Positions 1-10,082 are shown, counted from the stretch's first letter. The stretch is DNA of 64,000 nt from Eutreptiella sp. 'Long Island Sound 2002' (GCA_964036045.1 OZ038379.1:118247104-118311103); one strand, 5' to 3'. The notes: generated by a model not told the origin, from the letters alone. Numbers and translations: made by a program.

Positions 1-398
1 AAATACCTGCGCAAACATCTGCGGAGGGAGGCCCCTGCAGAAAAGCCTCAGGGAGGGAGGTCCCCACAACCCGACTCTAACCCTGGGAAGGGTAAGGGAG
101 GGCAACTGAAGCATATGAAGGAGACCATCCCCGCTAAAGGCAAGGGAGCCCCCAATCTTTTTTATTTCCGCCTACAGACGACAAGGGGGGACCATGTCAC
201 GCCCCTGACTGCGATGGACGCAGCTCTTGTATGCTCCAGTTGCGGCGGACGCAGAAGACCAAGGATGGTCAGGAGGTCAAACACCAGGACCACTTCCGCC
301 GCACTATCACGTGCGGCTACTGCGGCAAGAGGAGGCACTACGAGGATGAGTGCCACATAAAACGCCGCGAGTCCGAGAAGCTCAAGAAGGCCGAGTAA
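1..398 (+). pseudogene. gag: Ty3/gypsy Gag, C-terminal part with CCHC zinc knuckle (truncated by window edge)
   Basis: Frame 1 is open from base 1 (Lys/Arg/Gly/Pro-rich text) to about 236. The reading then moves to frame 3, which carries a perfect retroviral-type knuckle CGYCGKRRHYEDEC (C-x2-C-x4-H-x4-C) at 312-353, followed by a Lys/Glu-rich tail ending at TAA 396-398. Such knuckles bind element RNA in the nucleocapsid part of Gag. The frame change and the stop show this copy is decayed. The 5' LTR and the start of Gag lie outside the window. The next piece of the same element follows directly. Confidence 0.75.
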
Positions 399-806
399 GA
401 ACGGTGTAAGAACGCCGGTAAGGGGGGCGGAGGCAGTACCCCTGGGGGAACTCCTGGTGGAGGTAACCCTGGAGGAGGGCAAGGAAACTCCACACCCCCC
501 ACAGGTGGAAAACCAGGCCCCACCCCCAAGGGTGAGCAGCCTGGGGAGAAGCAAACCGTACCCTCTACCCCCAGCGCCGGTGGCGCTGACAAGGGAAACG
601 AGAACGCCAAGAAGCGCCGCCTCAACTGGTACTCTAAGTGCCTGCAGGCGGCGGGCTTTAGAGTGAAATTCCCTGAAGGGGAATAGGGGGGCGGCTCCGA
701 GGAAGAAGATTTGGTTTTCTGGATCACCGTCAAAATAGGTGATCAGGTTTACAAAGCGGTCTCCGACACGGGCGCCACGCTCTCAATCGGGCCCGCAGAT
801 TGCTAA
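399..806 (+). pseudogene. Ty3/gypsy Gag-Pol linker and N-terminal half of aspartic protease
   Basis: Frame 3 continues past the TAA as a Gly/Pro/Thr-rich linker, meets a second stop (TAG 684-686) and then enters a retropepsin. The active-site signature SDTGAT is visible, with codons for D-T-G-A at 765-776, after a typical beta strand (WITVKIGDQVYKAV). The frame ends at TAA 804-806 because one base appears to be missing near 800; the protease resumes in frame 2. Retropepsin cleaves the Gag-Pol polyprotein, and this copy cannot make it intact. Confidence 0.75.
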
Positions 807-1699
807 AACAAGCCAAGATCCGGAAAACCAAAACAGTGGCCATAAGGGTAGGGGATGGTCGGACCATCCATTCCCTGGGGGGGGTTGATGTGACTGTATG
901 TCTAGGCGATGAGGGAGTGGCGCAGCACTGCAAAGTGCTTGACACCGACGCCTTTGACATTGTCATTGGCAGTGATTTTCTGCGCTTCAACCCCCAGGTG
1001 AAGTTGCTGTCCTTGCAACGTCCCTACGCCCTTCAGTGCGATTTTGGCAGTGGCCTATACTCTGTCCGTCTGGAGCTGTCAGGTCTAAAAGAATCCGGTC
1101 TACGTTACGTGAACCGGTCTTACAGAACTGAGAACTATCAGTTGGTGTGGCCAGCAATGGAAAATGGACTGGCTGCCCTGCAGCTGGACCTGAATGAAAT
1201 TCAGGTAGAACTGTTCGCGAGTAAAGAGCAGCATCTGATGCAGCTCTACTGCTCGCAGAACCTAAACAATGCGTACCGCTTTTACTGGAAATCAATGGGG
1301 TTGTGCTACGCAAACCCCCCTTTCTGCAAGCTCGACAAGGTGATTACCAAAATCACCCTCGAAGGAGCGAGAGTGGTCCTGTGCACCCCCGACTGGGATA
1401 CCACAGGTGAACACGCCTATTGGAGGCGCCTCTTGGACCGTATGACCGTGCGAAGGACTGAACTGCCCAACGGTCCCATCTACGTCCCTGAGGACTCTCA
1501 GGAGACCATGCCCGCCCCTGAATGGGGCAGTTTCCTATCCATCGTAGATGGTGCTCTATACCCCGTGCCCGTGAGTGACCTTGATCAGGTTGTACTCAAG
1601 GAGTTGATAGCTGAAAACAAGGGCCTTACCCTCCATGATCTCAAGAAGAGATCTGAGTACTCTTCGGTTACCACTACGAGTGGTGAGTGCCCCGATGAG
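800..1699 (+). pseudogene. Ty3/gypsy Pol: protease C-terminus plus NPPF (Dam/DIRS-like) domain
   Basis: The open frame starts at the one-base deletion, so residue 1 is not a real start. Residues about 50-60 (FDIVIGSDFLR) are the conserved C-terminal retropepsin strand. Residues about 135-215 form a second module: ELFAS near its start, then YANPPF, a spaced V-x-K-I, an E-G-A-R-V-V-L strand and a P-D-W turn. The NPPF plus following strand pattern recalls the N6-adenine methyltransferase-like (Dam) region described in DIRS-type retroelements; that assignment is from memory of the motif. The frame is cut by the LINE insertion within the codons at 1683-1699 and resumes in phase at 26432. Confidence 0.7.
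1683..1699. repeat. 17-bp target site duplication, left copy
   Basis: GTGAGTGCCCCGATGAG is repeated exactly at 26415-26431. Joining the gypsy Pol frame at this 17-mer keeps the codon phase. It marks the ends of the 24.7-kb insertion between the two copies and fits target-primed reverse transcription by a LINE. Confidence 0.9.
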
Positions 1700-1720
1700 G
1701 TTTGAGGTTTGAGGTTTGAT
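1700..1720 (-). repeat. 3' terminal tail of the LINE, (TCAAACC)n on its own strand
   Basis: Three consecutive GTTTGAG units on the + strand directly abut the target duplication. Several LINE clades end in short tandem repeats rather than poly(A), and this tail fixes the element's orientation as minus. Confidence 0.7.
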
Positions 1721-4620
1721 TTTGCGGGTACTAGACGCCTTTCAGCCCCTGGGGGGCCACCTGGTCGGGCCAGGTGATATCCTCCCCACGGGTCCTAGTG
1801 GGGGGCCCTCGAAGACGCACCTCCTGCCTGGTGGCGGAGTCCCCCAGGTTCACAGAGCTCGGAGCCCCGTCCTTCCCCGGCGTCCCCGTTTCGCCACTCC
1901 CCGGTCAGTGCATCAATTCGCAGCCGTGGCTGCGGGCGCTTACCCACTGCGTCGCCCCCCTAATGCGTGGTCGCCCGGGGCGCCGGCGCTGCCGGGCCGG
2001 TGCTACTGGCTTGTCGCCAGTGGGACCCCCTTGGGCTGGCGCGGAGGCTGCCTAGCCTAGGGGTTGGGGCGTGGCGCTGTGCGCCACTACTGCCTTGGCG
2101 GGCGCAGTGCCCCGTCTGTGTGTGCGCGGCGCTCGCGGCCGGTTCGGGGGGGTTCGGGCCGGCACCTGGCGTCGTGTCTCTTTCGTTTCCCCCTCCCCGC
2201 CCCGCGTGTTCCGCGCTGCGTGTGGCGGGCCGTCTCGTCCGGGTGTCCCTTACCCCCACTCGCTGGTACGCCATTCCATGCGGTCTGTGCGTTCCGCACG
2301 CTCGGTCCGGTTGCCCTTCCGGTAGTCCCCGCGTGTCCCTTTCGTGTGTGTGCGCTCGCGCTCTCGCGGTGTCCGCTCCCCCCCCCGCTGGGTGGTGTGG
2401 CGCGCGCATCTCGCCTGGTCCCGGCACTGGGCGCTGGTAGGGCCGTTCCACGTGGTCCGTGCCCCTCCGCGTGTCCTGCCCCGGTCCCTTGCTCCGTCTG
2501 GCGTGCTTGGGGGGGGGCGGTCCGGTCCCGGTTCCCCCCTACTTGGCTTGGGATTGTGGGGGCGGGGGCAGGGCGTCCCTGGGGGGGTGCCTTCGACCGT
2601 TGCGTGGGGCGTCTGGGGTCTTGCGCTCCTCCTCCCCCGACTGCCCGTCCACTGGGTGGGCTGTCGGGGTCCGCGTTGTGGGCGCGGGCGTGCGGGTGTG
2701 GGGGCCCTGCTCTGTCCCTGTGGGGGCTGCGCGCCGCGGGGCGGGTCCATGGCGTTCTTATGCTGGGGGGCGGGCTGGGGGGGGGGGGCGTGCGCCGTTT
2801 CCTCCGGCTGTGCGGCCGGGGCGGGGCCTGTAGGGCGGGGGGTCGCTCTGCCTCTTTCCTTCCCTCTGCCTTCCCTGGGCAGGCAACAAATCGGGCGTCA
2901 CTGGCGTTGTGCTGTCCATGGGGGGCGTGGCCCCCCATACCACTCCGGTTCGTGCTCACCCAGCTTCTCTGGGTACGATCTGTGCGGCGTCCCGGTGCGC
3001 CGGCGTGGGCCCGCTTGTTCTTCGCGGCCCCCATGTGAGCAGGCGGCTGGGGCGGGGGGGCGGGTCACACTCCTCGGGGGGTGGGGGCCGGGGCCCCCCC
3101 GGCTGGCGGGCTGGTGGGGGGGCGGGGGGGGGGTGTCGCGCCGCGGCCTCCCTGCTCTCGTTCCGGGCGGCGGCCTGCAGTACTCCTTTCTGGCCCTCTC
3201 CGTGTCGCCGGCGCGCTCTCTTCCGGCGCGCGCGTGCGGTCGGGGCTGAAGTGCCGCCCCGGGGTGGGGGGGGGTGAGGGGCGGCCCGTGGACCGCTCCC
3301 CCGGGGGCCCCAGCTGACCTGAACCCCCCCTCTGTCACCTCGGAGTGGGCTGTGGTTACGGGAGGGTCATGTGGGGCGCGGCCTCCTTCCTGTTCCGTTG
3401 TGCGCGTTGCTCCGGGACGCCGGTGTGGGTTCGCGGGAGCAGGTCCAGCCGCCGTTGCCCTTACCACGTCGCCGTTCCTCCTGAGGGGGGGGGCGCCCCC
3501 CCGGCCCTGGGGGGGCGGACGGCCGCGCCTGTGGCTCCCCAGCTGAGGTGGGTGCGGGGGGGGGGTGGGGGGGGCGCCCCCCCGCCCGCTCTCGGGCCCG
3601 TGCCGGAGGGGGGGGGGAGGGGGGGGGTTCTTTGGTCCCCTGGCGATGCCTCCTGTCGGCCGGGGGGGGGGGGGGCATGGCAGTCCTGGCCCCGGGGGCC
3701 AGCCATCGGCCGGGAGGTCGCGCCCTTCCCCCGCCCCCCTCTACCGAGAGCCGGATTCTCACGCAGGCCCTCGCTTGGGCCCCTCATCCCCCTGCCGTTG
3801 TCGCGCCGCGCTGGCCGGCCGGGGGTGGCCGTGAGGGTTAGCGGTCAGTGGTTAGCGGGCTGCGGGGCAGCAGGTTCCCCCCCGCGCTCATTGTCTCCGC
3901 ACTCCCTCCCGCGGGAGGTGGCGCGCCCTCTTGCGTCGTGCTGTACCGTGGGGGGGGCGTGGGTCGGGGGGCCCAGCCCCCCCCCCCCAAACTCTCCCGT
4001 ACCCGCCGTCTGAGCCCTCACCTGCGCCGCTGCTTGTGTGGGGGCTGGGGCTGCGGCGGCGGCGGGTTGTGCCGGCGGTAGCGCCAGTGGGCGAGGGCGC
4101 TGCGCAAAGCCCGGGTGAGCCAGTTGTTGGCGTCCGCATCCGTGATGCGGAGCACCGCTCCCCCTTCCAGGAAGGCAGGCCACGTCGGCTCCCTGTCGGG
4201 CCACGCCGCCCGGATCACTGACCTGAGGACCCTCTCATGGTCCTCTGAGGCTGCCCACCCCCCCGGGGGTACCTCTCGGTTTTTTTTCCGTCCCTCCGGA
4301 GGAGCACGGCATCGAAGGGCCGGTTCCTCGACCTCCTGGAGGTCCCCTGGTTGGCCCAGCACAACCACCCGTACACCTCCCCCACCAGGGGGAGGGTCTC
4401 CTCCCCCAGAGGGTCCGGGACCGCGCTCCAGTCCCGGTCCCACGGCCGGCCCTCCTCCGCCCCCCGTGCCGGCCTCCCTCACTGCCCCTGCGCCTGCGGC
4501 GCCGATGCCGCGCCCCGTCCCCCCTCCGCCGAGGCCATCCGCGCCGGCTCCGCCCTCGGCGCGGGGAGGGCTTGATGGTGCTGGTGTCGTGGGGGTTGGG
4601 GGGGGACGAGCTCGCCGGCG
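1721..4620 (-). other. LINE 3' untranslated region, extremely G-rich on + strand
   Basis: No credible gene is present; open frames here occur in many frames at once and translate to Gly/Arg/Pro low-complexity text. Poly-G runs of 6 or more are frequent between 2510 and 3690. A stretch at about 2570-2700 resembles one diverged copy of the 212-bp monomer found upstream of ORF1 (shared CCGTTG, then the GCCCGTCC block). Confidence 0.6.
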
Positions 4621-6342
4621 TCAGGGTCGATGTTGTAGAGGTGGTGGTGGTGGTGGTGGTGGTGGTGGTGGGGTTGGTGTGCCGGCATCTGTTGGATGCC
4701 GGGGGGGATGCACCTCACCGGCTGCACGTCCGGCTGCGGGGGCGCCCCGCCCTCTGCCCCCCTCCCTTCGTCCTGTCCTCCCCCCTGGGCTCCCATGCTC
4801 CGTCCCGCCTCTCCCTTGGGGCCCGCGGCGCCCTTGCCCTTGCCCTTGGGCCCCTTTCCAGCCCCCTGCCCGTGTCGCGGGTCCCGCCTCACGTCCCCCA
4901 CGCCCTGGCCCGCTCGCTCTCCCACTTCCCCTCGCCCTGCCCCCTGCACCTGGGCTCCCTGCCCGCGCCCCTGCGCGCCCTTCCCGTGCCCTGGCCCCTT
5001 CCCGGCCCCCTGCCCCGAGTCGCGCCGTCCGCTGCCTGCGCTCTGCTCCCCCCCTGCTGCTGCGCCCTTCCTGGACCACTCGGCGGGCGTCCCGCTGCCT
5101 TTGCAGCTGTGGCAGCGTGACGCCCGGCGGCGAGCGCTCGCGCGTCGGGGGACGGACGTGCCGCTCCTGCCCCGGGGGGAAGGGCTTGGGGGGGAACGGC
5201 TTGGGGGGGCTGGTGTGGATGTGGGTGGGGTTGGCGTGGGCGCGGTACTTCGCGCTCTCCCTGCCCACTGCTGCTGCTGCGGCGGCCGCCGGCGAGGCGT
5301 CCGTGGCCCGTGCGGGGTTCTTCCCCCGCTTGCGCGGCGTGCTGGGGGTCGTGGCGTGGCCGGTCGAGGCGGTGTCGCGGCCCGCCGGGGTCGCGGCAGC
5401 AGCCCCTCGCGCGCCCTCCTCGCTCTCCTTCGCTGCCGTGGCGGCCGCCGACGAGGCGCCCGTGGCTCGTGCGGGGTCCGCCCCCCGCTTTCGCGGCGTG
5501 CTGGGGGCCGCGGCGTGGTCGGCCGGGGCGGTGGTGCGGCCTGCCGGGGCCGCGGTCGCAGCCCCTCGCACGCCCTCCTCTTTCTGCTCTGCTGCCACGG
5601 CGGCCGCCAGCGAGGCGCCCGCGGCCCGTGCGGGGTCCGTCCCCCGCGTTCGCGGCGTGCTGGAGGTCGCGGCGCGGCCGGCCGAGGTGGTGTCGCGGCC
5701 CGCCGGGGTCGCGGCCGCAGCCCCTCGCGCGCCCTCCCGGCTCTCCTTCACTGCCGTGGCGGCCGCCGACGAGGCGCCCGTGGCCTGTGCGGGGTCCGCC
5801 CCCCGCTTCCGCGGCGTGCTGGGGGCCGCGGCGTGGTCGGCCGAGGCGGTGGTGCGGCCCGCCGGGGCGGCGGTCGCAACCCCTCGCGCGCCCTTCTTGC
5901 TCTCCACTGCGGCTGCGGCAGCCCTCGGCGATGCGCCCGGTTCCTGCGCCGGGGCTGCCCCCCGTGTCGGCGGCGTGCCGGGGGCCGCAGTCGGGGCCGC
6001 GGCGTGGCTCGCTGGGGCCGCGGTCTCCGTTTCCTGCGCATCTGGGCGGGGCGGGGCGGCGGGGCTGGCTGCTTGGGGGGCGGGGGCGGTCGTCTCGGCT
6101 GGCCCAGGCTCCTGGACCGGCGGCGGCGGCCCGACCAGCACCGCCGCCTCCGCCAGCCTCCGCTCCTCGCGCTCCGCGAGGGTCTCCCCCGTCCACTCCG
6201 GGGAGGAGACGGGGGAGCGGGAGCGGGACCGGCGGTGGTGGCGGTCGTCCCGCTGGGGGGAGCCATCGGAGTCTGCCATCACTGTTACCCTGGTAGGCAT
6301 GCGTGGTGGCAGGCGCGCCCTTCCCACTACCTCCTGGTGCAT
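4621..6342 (-). CDS. LINE ORF4: SR-rich and Ala/Thr repeat protein (573 aa)
   Basis: The ATG at 6342-6340 overlaps the stop of ORF3 in a TGATG arrangement, which suggests termination-reinitiation. The N-terminus (residues about 20-45) has Arg-Ser dipeptides (RSRSRSPVSS) like SR splicing factors. Residues about 100-370 are four to five copies of a 53-residue unit rich in Ala/Thr with a TPRKRG core, resembling basic DNA-binding tails such as linker histones. The C-terminal third is Gly/Arg/Pro-rich and ends in a proline run near the GT-repeat at 4640. The bias is compositional and no enzymatic motif is visible. A role in RNA or chromatin binding is inference only. Confidence 0.55.
   Translation of the reverse strand: MHQEVVGRARLPPRMPTRVTVMADSDGSPQRDDRHHRRSRSRSPVSSPEWTGETLAEREERRLAEAAVLVGPPPPVQEPGPAETTAPAPQAASPAAPPRPDAQETETAAPASHAAAPTAAPGTPPTRGAAPAQEPGASPRAAAAAVESKKGARGVATAAPAGRTTASADHAAAPSTPRKRGADPAQATGASSAAATAVKESREGARGAAAATPAGRDTTSAGRAATSSTPRTRGTDPARAAGASLAAAVAAEQKEEGVRGAATAAPAGRTTAPADHAAAPSTPRKRGADPARATGASSAAATAAKESEEGARGAAAATPAGRDTASTGHATTPSTPRKRGKNPARATDASPAAAAAAAVGRESAKYRAHANPTHIHTSPPKPFPPKPFPPGQERHVRPPTRERSPPGVTLPQLQRQRDARRVVQEGRSSRGGAERRQRTARLGAGGREGARAREGRAGARAGSPGAGGRARGSGRASGPGRGGREAGPATRAGGWKGAQGQGQGRRGPQGRGGTEHGSPGGRTGRREGGRGRGAPAAGRAAGEVHPPRHPTDAGTPTPPPPPPPPPPPLQHRP
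5250..6030. repeat. 159-bp coding tandem repeat inside ORF4
   Basis: The motif CGCGGCGTGCTGG recurs at about 5332, 5491, 5652 and 5811 with a diverged fifth copy near 5970, giving a 159-bp period. It is in frame and yields the 53-residue protein repeat. Confidence 0.8.
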
Positions 6343-7574
6343 CAGTGCCGTGCCGTGGGCAGTGCCGTGTGGTGCTCTGCGCGGGGGAGGGGGGGAGGGG
6401 GTGGGGGGCCGGCTGTGGCGTCAGCCCCGCACGGCCGGGGGCCTGCGGCCATCCACCGGCATTGGGAGGGGAGCCGGGGGAGCCACGCAGCCCACGCATC
6501 CCGCCACAGCTCCCAGTCTGGGGCGGGGCCCAGGGCCCTGGGCCCCCGGGGGTCGTCGAGCGGTGTCGGGGGCAGCCGCACCAGGTGGACCCCCGTAACG
6601 GCGGTGACCTCCTGTGTTCGCAGGAAGGTGTGTACTCCGTCCCGCGCCACAGGCGCCGGGAGGGGGGGGCGGGGTACGGGTGTTGCCCCATAGAGGTGGG
6701 TGGGGGTGATCCCGAGGATCCGCCCCGGGTCCCCGCGGGTCGCGACGACGAGGAGGAGCAGGGGGGTGCCAGGGCACTCCTGCCAGAGGACCTGCCCCCT
6801 GTGGTGGGCACCCCTGGTCCTGGAGAGGGGGGGGGACAGGTCTGGGTTAGCCCAGCCGCGGGGCGCGTGCGTGGGCGGCGGGAGGGCGGGGCACCAAGTG
6901 GGCTCCCTGGGGAACGCCTCGTAGACGACGGCGTACGGGGGGGTAGGCCTGGTGCCGTTGTACACCGGGTTGGTCGGCCGGGGGCGGGCGGACGCCTCGT
7001 CCGCGCCTTCCACGAACACCGTGACCTCGCCCACCTCCAGGTCCTCGTCTGGCGGGTGTAGAACGTGGAGCGCCCCATCCAGCTCGGACACTCCTCCCGG
7101 GTACGTGGCCCGCGCCTGGTTCAGGTACGGGGCCGCGTCCACGGGGTAGCGCGTCCTGAGGGCGTGCAGCAGGGCTGGGGCGCTACTGCGGAGGGACATG
7201 GCAGACCCTGCTCCCGTCAGCCGCAGGTTGTCCCCCATGGACAGGGGCCGGCCCGACCGATTGGACTCCCGCCACTCCATCCAGTGCCCGTAGGGGGCGG
7301 CCTCCGGGCTGATGAGCCCCGGCCGGACGGCGTTCACGATCCGGTGCATTGCCGGGAGCAGCGTAGGGGCCCCCGCTCCGTTCAGGGCGCGGACGGCCGG
7401 GAGGGCGGTCTCGTTGAGGAAAGCCCTCGCACTGCCCTCCAGGTCCCACCGTGCGGCAGCGTGCGCTTCGTGTGCCTCCGCCACCACGTCCGCCACCAGG
7501 CCCCGGACGGCCGCCTCCTGCGCTCTGCGGCGGGCCTTGGTGTGCCCCGGCCCATCCCCCCGTCGGCGTGGCAT
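6342..7574 (-). CDS. LINE ORF3, unknown function (410 aa)
   Basis: It starts at a real ATG (7574-7572), 13 codons after the ORF2 stop and in the same frame, and ends at TGA 6344-6342, which shares its A with the ATG of ORF4. The N-terminus is strongly basic (MPRRRGDGPGHTKARRR), then a mixed alpha-helical-looking middle (about 30-200), then a Pro-rich C-terminal half with scattered Trp and Cys. I recognise no domain. The tight spacing implies it is translated from the same RNA as ORF2 and ORF4. It could be a C-terminal extension of ORF2 if the intervening TAA is a lesion. Confidence 0.6.
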   Translation of the reverse strand: MPRRRGDGPGHTKARRRAQEAAVRGLVADVVAEAHEAHAAARWDLEGSARAFLNETALPAVRALNGAGAPTLLPAMHRIVNAVRPGLISPEAAPYGHWMEWRESNRSGRPLSMGDNLRLTGAGSAMSLRSSAPALLHALRTRYPVDAAPYLNQARATYPGGVSELDGALHVLHPPDEDLEVGEVTVFVEGADEASARPRPTNPVYNGTRPTPPYAVVYEAFPREPTWCPALPPPTHAPRGWANPDLSPPLSRTRGAHHRGQVLWQECPGTPLLLLVVATRGDPGRILGITPTHLYGATPVPRPPLPAPVARDGVHTFLRTQEVTAVTGVHLVRLPPTPLDDPRGPRALGPAPDWELWRDAWAAWLPRLPSQCRWMAAGPRPCGADATAGPPPPPPLPRAEHHTALPTARH

Positions 7575-7613
7575 GGTGCTGCGGGCTCTGTAAAGGGCGG
7601 CGGCGGGTGCAGG

Positions 7614-10082
7614 TTAGGGGGCGAACACGTGCGACAGGTGCGCAACGGATGTGGGGTCCCGCAGGTGCACGTGGATCCACAGAAGGGCAGCGCCCGCGGG
7701 GCCCGCTTGTTCGTGCGAGGGGGTGTGTGCCCCCTCGAAGCGCCGGCGCAAGGCCTCCTCCTCTGTGCGCCTGCGCGGGCCTGCGGGAGGTTCGGGCCAG
7801 GGGCACGCGGCTACCTGGGCGCACCGCGCGCACCTGTTGGCGCCTGTGGACGCTGCGGAGGACACGGTGTCACATTCTCCGCAGAGTCGGCAGGTGTGTG
7901 GGAGGTGGGAGGGCGGCGACCAAGGGTCGAGATGGCGGAGCCAGAGGTCGTCCCAACTCTGTCGGAGGGGGTCCCGGATCTCCAGCAGGCGGGCGCGGAC
8001 GCGGCGCCAGTAGTCCTTGCCAAGCGTCTTCCGCTGGACCTCCTGCCACGTGTCGTCGGGGAGGATCCCGTGGTCGTGGAAGTCGGCGATGAGGTCGTCC
8101 CACGCCGGGCGGGGCTGCCCCTGGGGGGGGCTCGCCATGTACACGTGGCGCCCGGTGAGGTGGGGCGTCAGCGCATCCCATTGGCACCCGTTCACGGTGT
8201 CTCTGTGGAGGAGGGCCAGCAGGGTGCCGTCCGCGACTGCCTCCCACCCCACTCGCAGCCCTTCGCAGCCGTCTAGCTCCTGGCGCAGCGCGGCTGCAAT
8301 GCCGGTGGGGAGCATGAGGAGCAAGGGCCCCTGGGTGTCGCCGAGCCGGGACAGGGCGTCGTCGTATACCGGCCCACCAGCTTTGAAGTGCGCGACGGTG
8401 AGTTGGGTGGCCCCGTCCTCTGGAGGGTGCCACCGGACGGTGGCCGCAGCGTGTCCCCACGTGTGTATCTCCGTAGCCCGGAGCACGTTGGCGGCGTGAA
8501 GGACGATGCGGGGCGGGACGGGTGTCCTGATGAGTGAGGACACGTCCCCAGTCCATCCTGTTTGCGGTCCCGGGGCCGCCTGCAGCCATTCCCCCGTCGC
8601 CGCGTCCCACGGGTGGTCAGGTCCCGCCCCGCGGATCATGGTGGGTCTCGGCCGGGTGTCGGGCCCCCACCACCGGAGCGGGATGGCGGTGCACCACCGG
8701 CTCCGCTCCCGCGCCCACTCCTCCCCCACGATGCGCGCCTCCCATGCGGTCATGGAGCCGCGCCCGATGATCCACGGTGGGAAGAGGGCGTCTTGTAGGT
8801 GCCTCGAGAACCCCCCCGGCAGGTCCTGGTACGGGTGGGGGCTCTCTTGGGGCGGGCACTCCAGAGTGCCATTCACAACACGGAGGGAGGCTACGAAGTC
8901 CTTGTCAGGGCGCGGGGGAGGGGGAGGGTGGTCGCCCTCCGCCGCAGTGAGCCACCGGTGCGCCCGGACTGCCGCGCTCTGGGGCTTGCGGAGGAGTTGC
9001 TCCAGCCGGTGGTTGCGAAGCTTCCACGCGAAGTCCCCCAGCCGGAGCATGTGGTGGAGGAAATCGTCCACCGAGGTCCCTCCCGGCGGGTCGTATCGGG
9101 TTATGGCGCGGAGCTGCGCCTCCGCGTCCTCGGGCACCAGTCCGGAGCAGAACACCTCTGTCCACGTGGCGCCTGCGGAGCGCCACGAGGCCACCCACAG
9201 GGCCTTGTCCCCAGGTGGGAGGTGGCGGGCCGCCTCGTGTACCGCCTGGCGGTAGTGGGGCCAGAGGAGCCGTGAGTGGGTGCAGCCCACGTGCATGTGC
9301 ACCGGGGTCTCCTCCGGGCCGCCGCAGAAAAGGCACGGTTGTGGGACGATGGCGACGCCGGAGAGCCGCTCCTTCCGGACGCGGAGCCTGCGCTGCACCG
9401 GCGTGTGGCCGTCTCGGGCGCGCAGCGCCTGGCGGTTGGTGGCCGCCGCGGTGAGGTCCCGGGCGTGGACGTAGGCCGTGGCGTGGGCCGCGCCCAAAGG
9501 TGTGTGTCCCCGGTGCGTCAGCGCATGGTCCGTCTGCGCCCGTTGCGCGACCTCGCCGAGCACCCGCATCGTGGGGGGCCGTAGATCGAGATGGCCGTCA
9601 CGGCCGGCGACAATGAGTTGGGCGTGGCCAGGGTCCGGGGGCGTGTTCTGCAGGACGGTGTCCTGGGACGCCGCCCAGTCCGCCTTGTGCAGTAGGGCGT
9701 CATTGTGGTGCGAGGTGGCTCGGACGTACCAGAACGGGTGCCCGGCGTGTTGCCCCCGCGCGCACAGGCCGTCCCGGAGCCACGTCAGGGGCATCTGGTT
9801 GACCACCTTCGCTGCGCCCGCGGGGACCCCCGTGGTTCGTTCGCGATCTGCGTGCCGCAGGAGGTGGAGGATGACTTCGGCGTCCACCGTGTGGACCCAT
9901 GGTCTGTGGGCACCGTATTGTAGGGGGAGGGAGGCGGCCACCCCCTCCCCGTCGGGCACCGTGCCCGAGATGGCCACCTCCCACGTGCGGGTGAGGTCGG
10001 CGGCGAGAGCGACGCTGGTGGCGTGTTTGCAGGGTGCGCCCCCGGACGCGTCAGAGGAGGTGTGTCCCCAGGCCTCCGGGAT
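7614..10082 (-). CDS. LINE ORF2, third block: RNase H, CCHC knuckle, zinc ribbon
   Basis: The frame opens right after TGA 10085-10083 and has no needed ATG, so it looks like readthrough or a broken continuation of ORF2. RNase H acidic residues can be traced: D in SDASGG just after the stop, E in DGEGVAAS, D in HTVDAEVI and D in SHHNDALLHKADWAA. A LINE-type C-terminal knuckle CLFCGGPEETPVHMHVGC (C-x2-C-x8-H-x4-C) lies at about 9335-9282. Near the C-terminus CRLCGEC followed by CARC suggests a zinc ribbon. The block ends at TAA 7616-7614. RNase H would degrade the RNA template during cDNA synthesis. Confidence 0.75.
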   Translation of the reverse strand: MPEAWGHTSSDASGGAPCKHATSVALAADLTRTWEVAISGTVPDGEGVAASLPLQYGAHRPWVHTVDAEVILHLLRHADRERTTGVPAGAAKVVNQMPLTWLRDGLCARGQHAGHPFWYVRATSHHNDALLHKADWAASQDTVLQNTPPDPGHAQLIVAGRDGHLDLRPPTMRVLGEVAQRAQTDHALTHRGHTPLGAAHATAYVHARDLTAAATNRQALRARDGHTPVQRRLRVRKERLSGVAIVPQPCLFCGGPEETPVHMHVGCTHSRLLWPHYRQAVHEAARHLPPGDKALWVASWRSAGATWTEVFCSGLVPEDAEAQLRAITRYDPPGGTSVDDFLHHMLRLGDFAWKLRNHRLEQLLRKPQSAAVRAHRWLTAAEGDHPPPPPRPDKDFVASLRVVNGTLECPPQESPHPYQDLPGGFSRHLQDALFPPWIIGRGSMTAWEARIVGEEWARERSRWCTAIPLRWWGPDTRPRPTMIRGAGPDHPWDAATGEWLQAAPGPQTGWTGDVSSLIRTPVPPRIVLHAANVLRATEIHTWGHAAATVRWHPPEDGATQLTVAHFKAGGPVYDDALSRLGDTQGPLLLMLPTGIAAALRQELDGCEGLRVGWEAVADGTLLALLHRDTVNGCQWDALTPHLTGRHVYMASPPQGQPRPAWDDLIADFHDHGILPDDTWQEVQRKTLGKDYWRRVRARLLEIRDPLRQSWDDLWLRHLDPWSPPSHLPHTCRLCGECDTVSSAASTGANRCARCAQVAACPWPEPPAGPRRRTEEEALRRRFEGAHTPSHEQAGPAGAALLWIHVHLRDPTSVAHLSHVFAP

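Noticed and set aside
1721-4620. Gly/Pro/Arg-rich frames up to 320 codons in poly-G sequence
   Set aside because: Several frames on both strands are open at once because of base composition; none shows a motif or a natural residue mix.
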